64,000 nt of DNA from Diplosphaera chodatii. Taxonomy: Eukaryota; Chlorophyta; Trebouxiophyceae; Prasiolales; Stichococcaceae. Positions 33,480 through 46,118 of this stretch are shown here, piece after piece. Location: contig JAALGY010000053.1 of the NCBI GenBank assembly GCA_032358165.1, positions 2,170,001-2,234,000 on the forward strand. The letters are read 5' to 3'. The position numbers and the translations under genes were made by a program. The notes beneath the pieces were generated by a model. It ran no database searches. It was not told the origin of the DNA and was given only the letters and a program-made list of their open reading frames with translations. Position 1 is the stretch's first letter, and each line of letters opens with the position of its first letter.

Positions 33480-36400
33480 ATGCAAGAGCCTGCACAGGGT
33501 TCCGAACAAGTATTCTTGCCTTTCAATGACCGAAGGACCTTTGTGCGCAATAGCGTTGATAGGGCAGCGCAACGCGATAGGCAGGGGGCCTCACGCGGCG
33601 CCCCGGCTCTGACAAAGTTCCGACACACTGCTCGGCGCGCAGCAGAACGTGAGCTGTACCTCCCATACCGCTCTGTGGTGCTCTTCGGCGTGCTAACAGA
33701 GCGTTGGCTGCACGCACATGTACGAGGCGTTTGCTGTGACGACCCAGAACCCATTGCCCAAGTTGAACTGAAGGCTGGCGCGGAGGCCACAGCAATGCAC
33801 AGCGGTCACAGCAGAGTCCAATGCGGTGCAACGCGCGGACCTGCGGCGCCAGCTGCAGCCTCAGCTGGTGGGCGCCCCACCCAGCGATCCTGGCAGCCAC
33901 AGTCGCAGCCGTCTGCCGGCAGGTCAGTAGCGTGGCTACATCGTCTGATGCAGAAACTAAGGGAGGTGTCCAGCTGCTTTGCTAGAGGCTCAACGTGCGT
34001 GGCATGCGTGCGTGTGTGGCCGTTTGCCAGCTGGTCATGGTGCAGCCAGCACCTGATGCTCTCAACTGCACATCTCAGCAGGCCCGGGCGGCTCCCCTGC
34101 CGGACCGCTCCACTGGCAGCCACCAGCACCCACGAGGGATGCAGCATCGACACCGCCCGGGACGGCAGCCTGATCTTCAGGTTCGGTGGCCCGGCAGCCG
34201 AAGCGGCACCGGCAGACGCCCCCGCCACCACTGATCAGCACGCAGCACATGCGCCAGAGAATCTAACGGTCCATCTGCCGAGCGACGCCGCCGACACAGA
34301 CACCCTGCAGGCCGCGGCGCAGGCGGCACTTGCAACTGGCGAAGCGGCCGCTCAACTGCAGGACCAGTTGCTGGAGCGGCGTGACAGCCATGCACAGGCA
34401 GGCAGCAGCGCAGCTCAAAGGGTCAGTGACAGCAAGCATGCTGGAGCGGCCGATCGTTCGGAGACACAGCACGCGGGCTCGGACAGGTCAAAGACAGCAG
34501 CAGTGCCGGACTCGGCGACAGTGCCAAAGCAGCTGAGCCGCCTTGGCCTCGATGCCGCGAGCGCTGATGCGATGTCGCTCATGGGCGCGTTCAGCGACCT
34601 CGCGAACCGGGGCGCCCTGGCAGACGCCCTGGCGGTCACCAAGGCGCTGGTGGCGGCGCAGCGCACGGACGTGCTGCACAGGTCTGCCGCCGGCACTGAC
34701 CCTAACAATCATGATGCAACGACACGGCAGTCATACACTGTGTTCGTTGGTCACAATGGCCGGCAGCGTCTTTGGCATCACGTTCCGCGCGCACAGACCT
34801 GCGCTCACATGGTCAAGGCGTCACTGTGCAGGCTGCGGCAGAAGCACTTCTTCCGCAGCGCCCAGCGCCGAGGCGCGGTGGATGCTGCGCTGCGCTTCCT
34901 GTCCCTGCTGCCGCGCGGGGCCGCAGACGCCAAAACGTACACCATGGCGGTGTCGGTGTGCGCAACAGCGCGGAACGTGCGCGCGGCCCTGCAGGTGTGT
35001 GCCAGAGATCACATGGGCACAATCGCCTGTGCAGCCCACGTGCAGAGCTTGGTTGTGCACACACGGAGTTGCCTCGTTGTGTGTTCTGTCTTTACACTGC
35101 ACCATGGCACAGGCCTTGGCCGACATGTACATCCTCATCTGCCGATGTGCAGGTGGCCGACATGTGGCGGTCCACAGGCCGCAAGCCTGACACCTTTCTG
35201 TACACCAACATCATCACAGGTCTGTTGTCAGGACCTGGCTACATGCTGTTGGAGCACCATCATGCGCTCAGGCACGCAACCACCGCGCTGACGCACCACG
35301 CTTACATTACACGACACACTGAGTGCTATGTCATTCAGCGTGCGCCGAGGCGGGCGACGCCACGACCGCGATGGCGGAGTACGAGAAGATGCGGGCGGAG
35401 GGCTGCCGCCTGGACCGCCACGTGTTCTCGGCGCTCATCGCGGCGCTGGGCGGCGCCGTGAGCGACCCCGACATCGACCGCCGCATGCAGCTGGTCCTCC
35501 TGGAGCGCGCTTTTAACCTCCTGGACGACATGAAGGTGGGGGCCCCGCCGCATGCTCATGGCGCACCCCTTGATCTGTGCCCACATTGCTGGGCCACGCA
35601 GCCACGCACACATGCATTCGATCGTAATCGATGCACACAGGGGATGCGCCCCAATCTGCTAGCGTCTGTGTTTATCGTTTTGACATCCCACAACCACAGC
35701 GCTGATGGCCACATGTCTGCCAGCTCCGGCTGCTGCAAGCAGACGCTTCCTGCTATCTGGGTAGTTGCAACCAGATCAGTGCGTCGGCCACGCTGCTGAG
35801 GCACCAAGGTTGAGGAGCATGATGCTCGCAGGTCGCGAGGGTCCAGCCGGACGCTGTTGTGTATAATGCCCTTGTCACGGCGGCGGGCCGCGCCGGCCAG
35901 CTCCAGCGCGCCCTGGAAGTCGTCTCCGAGATGGAGGTGCGCTCCGGCGCTACTCGGCCCTTCTTTAGGCACCACCCCAATGCTGAGGCGTCTTGCCTCG
36001 CGGTGCTTGTAACGAGCTGCTGCTTGCTGCTGAGGTGTACTGCAGGTGAAGCATGGTCCATTATATCTGCTGCAGGGCAACCACTGCAAGCCGGACGCAC
36101 ACACCTACTCAACGCTGATTGACGCCTGCACACGCGCCGAACAGCCTGCTATGGCGCTGAAGGTGTATGCGCGCGCAATGTCGCAGCAGGTACCCCCTCT
36201 TCCGCCACTTGTGTGCATGCATTGTAACAGCTAACGTGCACTGGAGCCATTCTAGGCTTGTGCAACGCTTCTCTGACCCAACATCCCTCATCACATTGCC
36301 GCTGACCATCTGCACACTGCCCCTTCCGCAGGTCAACAACAACCTGGTGCTGTACGATGCCGCCATCAGCGCGTGCAAGGCGTGCCCCGAGAGCGTGGAC

Positions 36401-39400
36401 GTGCAGGAGGCCATGCGCATCTATGCCGACATGCAGAGGTAGGCGGCCACCCTGCCGTGCATATATGCCTGTCAACAAAATCCCTTTGACACCATTGCAG
36501 GCATGGTCTTGCTGCTCATAGGTGTGGCCTGACTGCAATGAGCTGGCGGCCGTGGCTTTGCACCCAAAGATCATGAGCTTGTTATCTTGCACATCGCAGG
36601 AATGGCGTGCAGCCAGACGAGCGGCTCTATGGCAGCCTCATGTCAGTGGCGGGGGCAGCAGGCGACGTTGGCCTCGCCTTCTCGCTGCTCGACGAGATGG
36701 AGGCGGAGGGGTTGCGCCCCTCCAAGGTGCCCATCCTCAAATCCAAATGGGGAAGGATGGCATGCGTGTGACACCTTGGCGTGCAGCGTTGTCCATTGAT
36801 GAGTGCAGCGTTTGCGCAGTCAGAGCCATCGCACATGGCAAGGCCCCAGCTGTTGTGGCTTGTCTGTGCTATCACAGCCCGTGGGTCCATCTGCTGTGGT
36901 GATCTATCGCTATGGGAGGCTACGTAGGGTGACGCAAGCTGTTCTGCACGCAGGATGCGCTGTCGCTGCTGTTAGTTGTGTGCGTGGCCAACGACCAGCT
37001 GCACCGCGCCCAGGAGGTGTACAAGGTGGGGCAGATTCCTCCCCTTTGTCTGGCTTTACAGCTGGCTAATGTTGGTGCAGCCATGCCAGGACGGCGTGCA
37101 TAGCACGGCTGCCCCTGGATCGCTGATGGCGCAAACCAAGAAGGTGCAAGGTGGTGACCTGCTCTGACCGCCCGCTTTCCCAACATCGAGAACCTGCTGC
37201 TGCAGACCATGCAAGCGCGGCAGCTGGCGCCACATGCGCACGCCTTCAACGCGCTGATCAACGCCACTGGGCGCGCCTTTCGCCTCGGCGATGTCGCCGG
37301 CCTGGTGGGCAAACTTGCTGCTGATGCAGCCGGCTGACTTCTCTGCTTGGGATGTCCTGCCCTCATTTCTGTCGTCCTCCATGTTCACCTGCGAACTGTG
37401 CTGTCTCACAGCAGCTGCTACATGCAGCCTGGGCAGAGCACGGAACAGCAGAAATCACAATACACACTCTGCAATGGCAGGTGTCGGACATGCTGGAGGC
37501 AGGGCATCAACCTGACACATTCACATATGCGGCACTGCTGTCCGCGTGCCAGCGTGCTGAGGAGGCCGAGCTCGCCTTTGACATTCTGAAGTGAGTGGCA
37601 TCACTTCACCCATGCCTAGTGTGACTGCCTGATGGCATCGATTACAGCACGCAGCAGCTGAGTTGCCGGCAAGGAGCTGCATCACGTCACCATCTCGGCA
37701 TACAAGCGTATTTGCTGATGAGTACATGCGTGCCCACGCTCAAATACCTGCCACGACCATGTCTGGATCATTTTCACCCTGGATGCCTCGATCCTGCACC
37801 ACCAGCCGTTCACACACATTCAGCTTTGTGCCCCCTGCCCCGCAGGCTGGCCAAGTCACAGCACATCCGCGTGGTGGAGGCGCACGTGTTCCCGCTGCTG
37901 CGGCTGTGCTTCAACTGCATGCGCGCGCACTGGCGGCCCGGGGGCTACCCGCCCTCCGCCGACGCCCACGCCCTGGTCCCCGGCACCAGGTGGCACATTT
38001 CAGCGCCGTCGTGTCATCAGCCACACACCAGCGGTCACCCTGGCCATGGGGCGTCACAGAGCCTGTGGCTGGCTGCCTGCGCCCAGTGCGTCCTGCCAGC
38101 CTGCCTACATCACACCCGAGTCTGCTGAATCCGACCAGAAGACCCGGACGTCTGCATAGGAGACATCCAAACCAAATACTGCCCAAGACTGGTGGCTCAG
38201 TGAGGCGCATTCTGACAGGTATGTGCTTTGTTTGGCAGGCGCTCGCCAGAGGGGCTGGCGCTGCTGACAGCGCTGCAGGGCCGGCCACGGCCACCCGCCG
38301 AGGCCGCCTCATCCGCTGCAGACTGGCGAGCCCGTGCTCTGTCCGTGTACCGCGAGGTGAACATCATCACAATCTATGTCGATCATCCAGCTTGTCTTCC
38401 TTATTTTCGCTAGTGAGGCGTTTTCCTCTCCCTTGGGGCGAAGGGACAACAAGTGAAGTTTTCTTCACACCGGCATGTTCACTAGCTTGACGGATTATTC
38501 AACATCGCAGGCACTGCATGGCGGGGCGAAGCCCAGCCTGGCAGCCCTGGACCGGCTGCTGGCGTGCCTCAGGGAGCCGCGCCCGCAGCCGGGGGCCGCC
38601 CGCACAGCCAAAGCAGCAGCTGCGCAGCCCTCATGGCTTGGGGTGAGCATGCCTGCACTCGCTCACAGTTCCCGCACGTGCTGTCAACCATTTGTTCAAT
38701 AAAGATTCACGACACAGACGTTCCTCCCATGGCAGTTGCAGCTATATATTGTTGACCTCCAAGCAGCAAACCATCAGAGCATAGTGCGTTACTGTCGCTG
38801 CAGGCCCCTGCTGTGGCGACAGGGCTCAACGGGAGCGGCGGCGCGGCGGCCGCCGCCCTGGAGGAGCCCGACCGAGGCGTGTGGGGCAGCTTCACCGACA
38901 AGGCCGTCGTGCTGCTGGAGGAGGCCATCTCCATGGTAGGATCCTGCAGCTGGCACCCGCAGCAGTAGCTGGAGAGCATGCTGGGCAAGCGGAATTGTTT
39001 GCTCAGTCTGGGCCACAGCCTCGTACCCTGATGCCATGGGGAATCGGTTCAGTGGCGGAGGACCCTGAGACATGCGCATGACCAGCGCCCTGGCTGGCAC
39101 TGCAGGGCACGCTGCCGAGCTACAAGCTGGGCGAGGGCTGCGTGCTGGACCTGCGCAGCATGCCCCCCGCCGTCGCCGAGGTGTACACGATCGCCGTGCT
39201 GCAGCACCTGCAGCGGGGCCGCAACCCCAGGTGCCGCCGCCCTGCTTCGGATGTGCCTGTCATGATTCTCGTTTTGTTTAATGCAGAGTTTACCCTCCAT
39301 TCAGTGTGCCGATAGCAGGTGTGGCTGTCGATGTTATAGTGCTTGTCGCAATCTCCTTTCAAGTATCTAGTTTCAAATATCTCCGTTCAAGTATCTTCTT

Positions 39401-41283
39401 TCAAGTATCTCCTTTCAATGCTGCGCAGGGTGAAGGTGGAGCACTCCATCACCATGCTGGTCCCGCCGTTCGACCCGGCAGCGGTGTTTGCACCATCCTA
39501 CGCTGCGGAGGGCCACGCTCACGAGGCTATGGTGGCATCTGTTGGGTATGCCCTCCGCCTGCTACCTTCATCGTTCCTCATTCTATTCGAACTGCCTCTT
39601 TGAAGAGTCAATGTGGCAAGAATGCCAGGAGCCGTGCTGGCCTTCGTGTCGTGCGCATGATGGCACTCAGACGTTGTCGATGTCACCTGTCACCTGCGAT
39701 GCGTCCCTAGAGGCGCCAGTAATAATCAGCTTACTTTCGGCTCCACAGGCCGGATGAAGTTTCCAGCGAGATGGACAGCTCCGTCGAAATGGACGACTAC
39801 ACCGTGGCCAGCTCGGTGGACGAGTACACAGCAGGCAGCGCCACAGGTGACAGCAGTAGCACACCCGACGCTGGAACACCCCGCGTTCATGCGCAGCCTG
39901 ATGCCGCTATGCGCCTGAATGCCACACCAAATCGCCGGCAGCACACACTCTCACCTGCGCTCCTATCAGCATGCATTGCAGTGCACATAAAGCTTGCGCT
40001 CCACCAAGTGACCAGCTCTGCCTCGCTGCAGGGCTGGGCGTGGCGGCCACGATGCGGCGGCTGCGGCTGTATGTGGAGGTGGACTCCCAGGACAGCAGCC
40101 TGTACCTCAGCCCGCAGGAGCTGACCCGCTGGGCTCGGGCCACATCCAGGTGCGTCACATGCTTCCAAGCTCAGAGGTGCCGTGGTGGCTGTGACCCTAT
40201 ATACACTGTTCAGGACTGGCGACGCCCTCAGAAGCACCGTGAGCTGAGGACACCCCGGCATGCGGGACTACTTGCGAATGGAGGATGGGAGGACGTGTGC
40301 CAGGGCTGCCAGTCCCCAGCCACCACCGCCTTGGCATGTGGCGCTGCTGCTGCTGCTCATCCCTGCCATGGCGCGCCTGACCTGGCGCGGGTGCGCGCTG
40401 CAGGGCGGAGAACAACTCGCGGCAGCCCCGGAAGGGCGCCGAGTGGGAGACGGGCCGCCTGCTGCGCACGCCCATCGGCCACCAGGTGCTGCGTGTGTGA
40501 CATCTGAGGTCACACGCGGGCACTCGCACTTGAGCCCGGTGTGGGGCCGGGCGACATGCTCGCGCGCGTCATGCCAGCTGCGCTGCTCTCGCACTCTGCG
40601 CCTGCAGCACTTGGTGCAGCGGCAAGGGCAGCGTGCAGCGATGGGAGGGTGCAACTGGGCGCAATCCGGGCACCTGTTCTGACTGGCCGGTCCGTACTGT
40701 GTGCAGGCCCAGAACATCAGAATGCAGGATGCAGCGGTGGCCGGCAATGGCGCGCCGTCATGGCAGTCTGTGCTGCAGGTGCAACGTGTTGTATATCGGT
40801 ATCCCTCCAACACCGTCGATCCAGTCCATCATTGTCGACAGTCTGGGATGCAGTGTTTTCCCGCAGGCATGCCTTTGAGGTACAGCCCAAGCCCAGGAGT
40901 GGTTGCATCTGAAGCATGCATGCTGTTCCTGCACACCGTTCTCATTTGCTGTCTTGTACCCTGCTGTGCAGGCTGGCGGTGCTGCTGGCAGCGACCGGCG
41001 GTGGGCGGAGAGGCAGCGGCAGCTCCGGGAGGGCGGCCCATCATCGTCCTATGACGGCTATGACGGGGCCGACTTCGTAGAGCCGTCAGACAGTGATGAC
41101 ACTCATGCGTATGAAGACTTGAGTGAGCAGGACTCGTCAGACCAGGAACAGCCCTGGCAGGGCAACGGCACATCAGAAAACGGCCATGCAGCCGGCAATG
41201 GCAGCAGTGGTGATAACGGCAGCATGACGGCATATTCAGATGCTGAAGATGCCAGCTTGCAGTATGGAGGCGCAGCAGCCTGA
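33480..41283 (+). CDS. MRL1-like: Large PPR protein resembling MRL1
   Basis: PPR proteins bind organelle RNAs. MRL1 stabilises the 5' end of rbcL mRNA in green-lineage chloroplasts. Repeats fall in successive exons: DALAVTKALVAAQ (34.63 kb), AKTYTMAVSVCATARNVRAA (34.93 kb), KPDTFLYTNIIT (35.19 kb), MAEYEKMRAEGCRLDRHVF (35.37 kb), QPDAVVYNALVTAAGRAGQL (35.85 kb), KPDAHTYSTLIDACTRAEQP (36.1 kb), LVLYDAAISACKACPE (36.35 kb), QPDERLYGSLMSVAGAAGDV (36.62 kb), APHAHAFNALINATG (37.22 kb) and QPDTFTYAALLSACQRAEEA (37.5 kb). A non-PPR C-terminal domain follows (YKLGEGCVLDLRSMPPAVAE at 39.13 kb; VKVEHSITMLVPPFDPAAV at 39.43 kb), as in MRL1. The end is acidic and low-complexity (SDSDDTHAYEDLSEQDSSDQ). 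The start is a guess: the ATG at 33480 opens a long frame, and a probable intron lies at 33920-34080. The PPR class is firm; the MRL1 assignment rests on the repeat count and C-terminal domain. Confidence 0.8.
39356..39420. repeat. Short tandem repeat in a PPR-gene intron
   Basis: About four and a half imperfect copies of a 14-17-nt unit, TTTCAAGTATCTCC, lie head to tail in the intron just before the exon starting near 39429. The copies are T/C-rich and end at the polypyrimidine tract and CGCAG acceptor. Confidence 0.8.
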
Positions 41284-42281
41284 CCTAAAAACCATGCAGC
41301 ACAGCTGTCTGCTGTTGCCAAGTGTTTTGCACGCTGCGCAAACTCTGCTGAGGCACACGTGAATGTTCAGCAGTGCTGCGTGCAGTGAAGGTGCGACTTT
41401 TGAGTGTGACTGTACAACAGAGTTTTGAGCATGTCGGATGCGAGCTGCTTTCCCTATTGCTTGTTGCTGAATGCCAAACATTGCCATTGGTGAATGGTGT
41501 TGTTTCACAACTGCCTGCACTCTTATACCGCGCAGTTCACCTCAGTGCCTTACATGCCGGCTCTTGAGCCCTCGTTTCATTAGAGCCACACAGTGCTCAC
41601 AGTCAGGATTTGGAGCTCATGTTTCAGAGCCCAAGCGGGGCCGGTGGTTCTGCAGCACATGGGCCAAGCCTAGAGTCACGCTGCCGCAGGGTGTCCCAAT
41701 CACGCAGGAAACCACAACACTGGGCAAGTTCGAAACCACGACTGACTCGTGTGACGGGTCCCTGTGCAGCGTGTCTCAAGGCTGGGTCCAAAGCGCTGGA
41801 TGCAATGGCTGTCTACAGGCCTGCAGCGTGCAGCGCTGGGCTTCGGGTACAGCATCCGTGATGTTTTCTCTTTGCGCTGGACGCAGCCTGTCTTTTAGAA
41901 GCGGCACCGACACCTGTGCTGCATGAATGTGCAGTGCGCTGCTGCGCCTGCCTCCTCTGCTCGCAGTTTACAATGCGCTGTGTGCTGCGCGCTGCGGCCC
42001 CATGCCACAGCTGTGTGCGAAATCCCCAAAGTGAATGCGCTCCCCCTGTAGCTACTTGCTGTCTGCTCATAGATGTTGCACAGTGGCCGGCGGCAGTCTG
42101 GCAATGCCCCGGCTGCAGCGGCTGCTCTAGATACAGGTGGCGGCCCACACCCGCTGTTGCAGCAGTGGCGGCGAAACCCGCTGCGCAGCAGCTGCCGCTC
42201 GAGCAGCGGCAGGCGGCATGGTGCCGGATGCGGTGGCCGCTGCTGAGACGTCGCACTGCAGCGAGTCTGCTGCAGGCTGCC
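41284..42281. other. About 1 kb without a gene between convergent genes
   Basis: This lies between the PPR stop and the cyclin B stop, so it is expected to be 3' UTRs. Open frames exist on both strands (for example about 200 codons on plus from 41916), but they overlap cyclin exons or lack family resemblance. On the minus strand TGTAA (41968-41972) may be the cyclin polyadenylation signal. Confidence 0.5.
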
Positions 42282-45200
42282 TCACACGGCGCAGGGGCCC
42301 GCCATCTTGGCCACCTCGTGGAACTTCGGCTGGCTGTACTTCTTGAAGACCGCCGGCAGGCTGGAGTTGGGCGCCTACAGGGTGGGGGTGCCGGGCATCA
42401 GCAACAGCATTTCACGAACAGGAGCGCATTCCAAAGTGCACACTCGCCAAGCCCGTGGAGTCTGGTGGCGCACGGAGTCGAGCGTGTGGGTCGTCGCACC
42501 TTCGCATGCAGCGCCGACAGCGCGTGCGCCGCTGGCTGCAGCTGCTCCAGGGTGTAGCCGCTGTGCTTCTGCAGGCTGCGCGGGTAGGCCGGCTCGCGGC
42601 CGAGCGCCCTGCACAGTCGTGCAGTCGGCTACTCAGACTGGCAAGGGCACCAGCAGTATGAGTGGATTGCGCTGCAGAGGTGAGGCGTGCACTCAGACAG
42701 TCAGACTGCACATGCCTCCCTTTCCTGCCGATCCGAAGCTGACGTTGCTGTTGACACCTGAACTCAGGCGTGCATGTACCGGAAAGGCATCAGCGGGGGA
42801 TGGGCTGCTCACCGCTGGGCTGTGTACACCGCGGCGGCGGCGATCTGGGAGTAGGAGTACTTGAGCATGCCGTAGTCGGGCAGGCTGAGCTCGGTGAGGT
42901 AGCTGGCGTACAGCCGCACCGCCTTGTCCCCCTGGCACCCCGCCGCCTTGATGAAACGCGCCAGGAAGATGTACGGGGTGGCCACTGCGGGGCAGACGAC
43001 ACGCTGATCTGCAGGGCTCGGGGCTTCGCCACCACTTCCAGAGGCAGGCGTTCGGTTGCAGCAAGCGATTTGTCATTGCCGCATCGTCCTCGTTGAAGGG
43101 CAGATGGGTCGGCGACACATATGCAAGGCAGCTGCTGCTAGGGTGGTCCTGCCTTCAGGCCAGAAGGTGCCATGTGCTCATGCACATGCGAGTCTGAGTG
43201 TGGCGGCTGGCATGCACCGGTGTGGAGGTGCCGGAAGCAGAGGTCGCCACTGACCTGTGAGGTTGAACTTCAGCGCGTTCAGCATGACCTTCTCCATCGT
43301 GAGGATCTGCTCCTTCTTGTACGCGCGATCCGAGATGTACACGAAGTCGTTCAGCTCTGGCGCCCAGATCTCCTCGTACTTCGATGCGATGAGCATTGCC
43401 GTGACGCCCACCTGCACACATGTTGGCATGTGTCAGGCACCACAGCAACCACACAATGCAGAGTACAGGCTGCAAAGCTGGCGCTGCAACACTCTGCTCC
43501 AATCGCAGCCTGTCATGCTGTATACTCATGTGGTGGGCGCTGCAGGATCGGGCTGAAAGTCAGGACAGATGCACAGCTGCTCACCAGCTGCAGGTTCTTG
43601 CGGGTGACACCCTTGATCTCGAGGAAGCGGTCAATCAAATTGGTGGTGAGGAACAGAGTCTCCGGCATCAGCTGTGACGACACAACAATGCCAGGTCAGC
43701 ATTGGGCTCGCCTGCCGAGCTTGCAGATTTAAGGGCGACAGGGCGTCGTCCACTGCAAAGGCAGCCCTGTGTTCTGCTGTTGTGGATGACGACGGCAACT
43801 CACCTTGAACTTGAGGTGCACCTCCACCAGCCAATCGATCAGGATGGCCCGCATCTTGTCGTTGATGTCGGCCTGTTGTGCCAGCACAAGTCCTTGCTGA
43901 GTTTGAATTCAGGTGCCTCAGGCACAGCGTCTTCGCTGCTGATGCTGCTTTGTGACTTTCGTGTCTGCAGCACTGCTGCTGGTCAGGCCCACCTGGCGTG
44001 CCATGTATGTGGGCAATGGCCGGAAGTTGGCCTCTGTCCGCCGGTGGTACGCATAGATGTCCGACACGTAGCTAGCGGCTGTAAGCGGATCGGCGGCGTC
44101 TACAGAGTCGATGTCTGGCACAGGGCTGGCGGGCAGTGGCGCCAGCTTGGGCCGCCGCGTCAGCTGCGCCGCAGTGCTCTGCTGCTCCAGCTGGGAGGAC
44201 ATGCTCTTGCGCACCCGTGTGCCCGCTGCCGCTGGCGCCGCCGCATGCTGCACGCTGACCTGCTGCTGGCGCAGGGCGGCCAGCGGCTCCCTGCCTCCCT
44301 GTGAGGCGGGAGCAGTCACATGGTGGCCGTCGCTGCCGTCGCCACTGCTGCTGTTGGGATGGTGTGAGGCCGCCCCACAGCCGCCTGCCCAACTCGTGGT
44401 GACAATCCCAAGCCCACTATTTTGGATGGCTGTCCAAACAATATCACTATAGCACGGGTGGATATACCGTCATGAGCTCATGCCAATCCAATTGGACACT
44501 GCTGCCTGGCAATGCTCAGGTGCTGCATGCGATGTGTACAGATCACGTCAGATATCAAAGCTTGATCAGCACGCCCTGATGGCTGCACGCCGGCCTAATC
44601 GCTAACACTTGACCTACTTTATGACCTGCAGCGCCTCACTTGCTGGCCGCAACTGAGTATGGCAGAAAACAAGCAATGATGCACATGACATTCGAGTGTT
44701 CAAGTTTGCCCAACGTCCGAAAAGCCGTTCGAGCGCGCAAAGGGCTATGCCGGACGGACGCCGCCGGCACTCCCCGGCGAACAGCAGTGATGACCGTGGT
44801 GGTGGCTGAGGTCCGGCTAGATGAGCATGCAGGTCGTCTGGGTAGGCTGCTGTCTGTGACAGCAGCCCGGCTTTCCGGAAGCGATAGCATACGCATCACC
44901 GCTCCCGGTATGGCCGATGCGATACACATGCAGCTCCCTGATGGTGTCTGCTCGGCTGCGAGCAATCTAGTTGTCCCAAGAGCAGCTCACCTTGGCTAGG
45001 CGCTGCTGCTGCTGGGCCTCCAGGGCTGCCTTCTGGTGGCGCGTCAGAACGCCCTGCCCCAGCGCTGGTGGCGCAGCAAGACCGGCCTGCAGTTCAAGCA
45101 GCCTGTCATCAGCGGAGCACGCCGGTGAAGGTATTGCAGCGGTGGCATCCGCGCCGCTGCTGGCCTCCTTTGCGTGTCAGCCTGCAATGACGACGGACCC

Positions 45201-45708
45201 GCCGCAAAGCCATCTGAGGTCGCCCGATCACCGGGGCAATCATCCTTATAGCATACCAAACCGTCTGCAATGCCAATCCGATGATGCACTAGGCAGCGGG
45301 ACCAGCAGGCATGCTAGTCACCGGTCGAGTGAGTGCGGGATCTTGAGGAGGTTTGGAGCTCACCCGCTCGGGGGCCGCCTTCTTGACGCCGCCAGCATCC
45401 TTGCCGAGGTTCACACCCGCAGTGAATTGCCGCTCCACATTGCCGATGTCCCCCAGCGGCGCCCTGATCGTAAGGGGGTGCGGCCTCAAGCCGAAGCAGT
45501 TGCTGCATCATGAATCGGGGCGCACAACAGCAGCCGCCGGGCCAGGCATGCATCCGTGTCGTATCGACAGCGCATGCGGATGCCTGCATCGTGGTCACCT
45601 GCGGCTGTGGGCGCCCAGGCTCTTGCCGTGGGCCACCTTGCCCAGGCCGTCCTGGTGCATCGCCGCATTCTCGTCTGCGCTCGCTGCCATCGGTCTCGCG
45701 AACGCCAT
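42282..45708 (-). CDS. CYCB: B-type cyclin
   Basis: This is the mitotic cyclin that activates cyclin-dependent kinase. There are about ten exons. The start at 45708 gives MAFARPMAASADENAA. Exon 2 has a perfect destruction box RAPLGDIGN (45439-45465). A Gln/Ala-rich linker follows. The cyclin box begins YVSDIYAYHRRTEANFRP (44.0 kb), then ADINDKMRAILIDWLVEVHL (43.85 kb), LMPETLFLTTNLIDRFLE (43.65 kb), GVTAMLIASKYEEIWAPELN (43.38 kb), ATPYIFLARFIKAAG and LSLPDYGMLKYSYSQIAAAA (42.9 kb), and HSGYTLEQLQPAAHALSA (42.53 kb). The last exon reads LPAVFKKYSQPKFHEVAKMA and stops at 42282-42284. HLKFKLMPETL and the EIWAPE motif mark the B type over the A type. The D-box implies APC/C-dependent destruction. 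The gene is head to head with ATPAF1 (410 bp). Confidence 0.93.
44390..44990 (-). other. Long (about 600 nt) cyclin B intron
   Basis: This is the longest clear intron in the gene, lying between the exon ending LEAQQQQRLAK and the exon starting near 44385. Its left 250 nt are A+T-richer. The right part is open for more than 100 codons on both strands (44636-44965 minus, 44640-44999 plus) without family resemblance. Confidence 0.55.
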
Positions 45709-46118
45709 GGGCCCCGGTCACCGCAGGCGATCCACTGTGGGCGACGGAGCGGCGCGGGGCGCGTGGCGGCCGCCTGCGAGTCTTGTCAACCTGCTCGACT
45801 GTCGGTCGGAAATTTGTGTTTTTGAAGGGTCGCAGGAGGGTTTAGTGACGTCACGCCGCGTGGCGGAGCCAACTCGGGAGATGAGTGTCGCATGACTTCA
45901 GTGAATTGCTGAAGAGCCGTCTCATAAGCATCTTGTTGACTGGGTAGAATGCGGTGCATCCGAGCAGCTGCATCGCAATACCAAGAATTTGTGTGCATGG
46001 TGGTGATGTGAGCCTGCTGGTGTGTGAAGCAAAGTCTTGTAGCACTTTGGATTGATACTGTCAGCGTAGGAAAACACCGATCGAGTCGATCTGAAGGCCT
46101 CCCGACCCAACAGCCATC
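45709..46118. promoter_or_regulatory. Shared upstream region of CYCB and ATPAF1
   Basis: 410 bp between diverging start codons. No gene and no clear TATA box are seen. Confidence 0.4.

Noticed and set aside
33480..35291. 603-codon plus-strand frame as a separate intron-free gene
   Set aside because: It reads through at least one probable intron (33920-34080) and runs into PPR exons. It is the 5' part of the PPR gene.
41284..42281. A gene between the PPR and cyclin genes
   Set aside because: The frames present overlap cyclin exons or are short, with no signal peptide, family motif or consistent splice sites.
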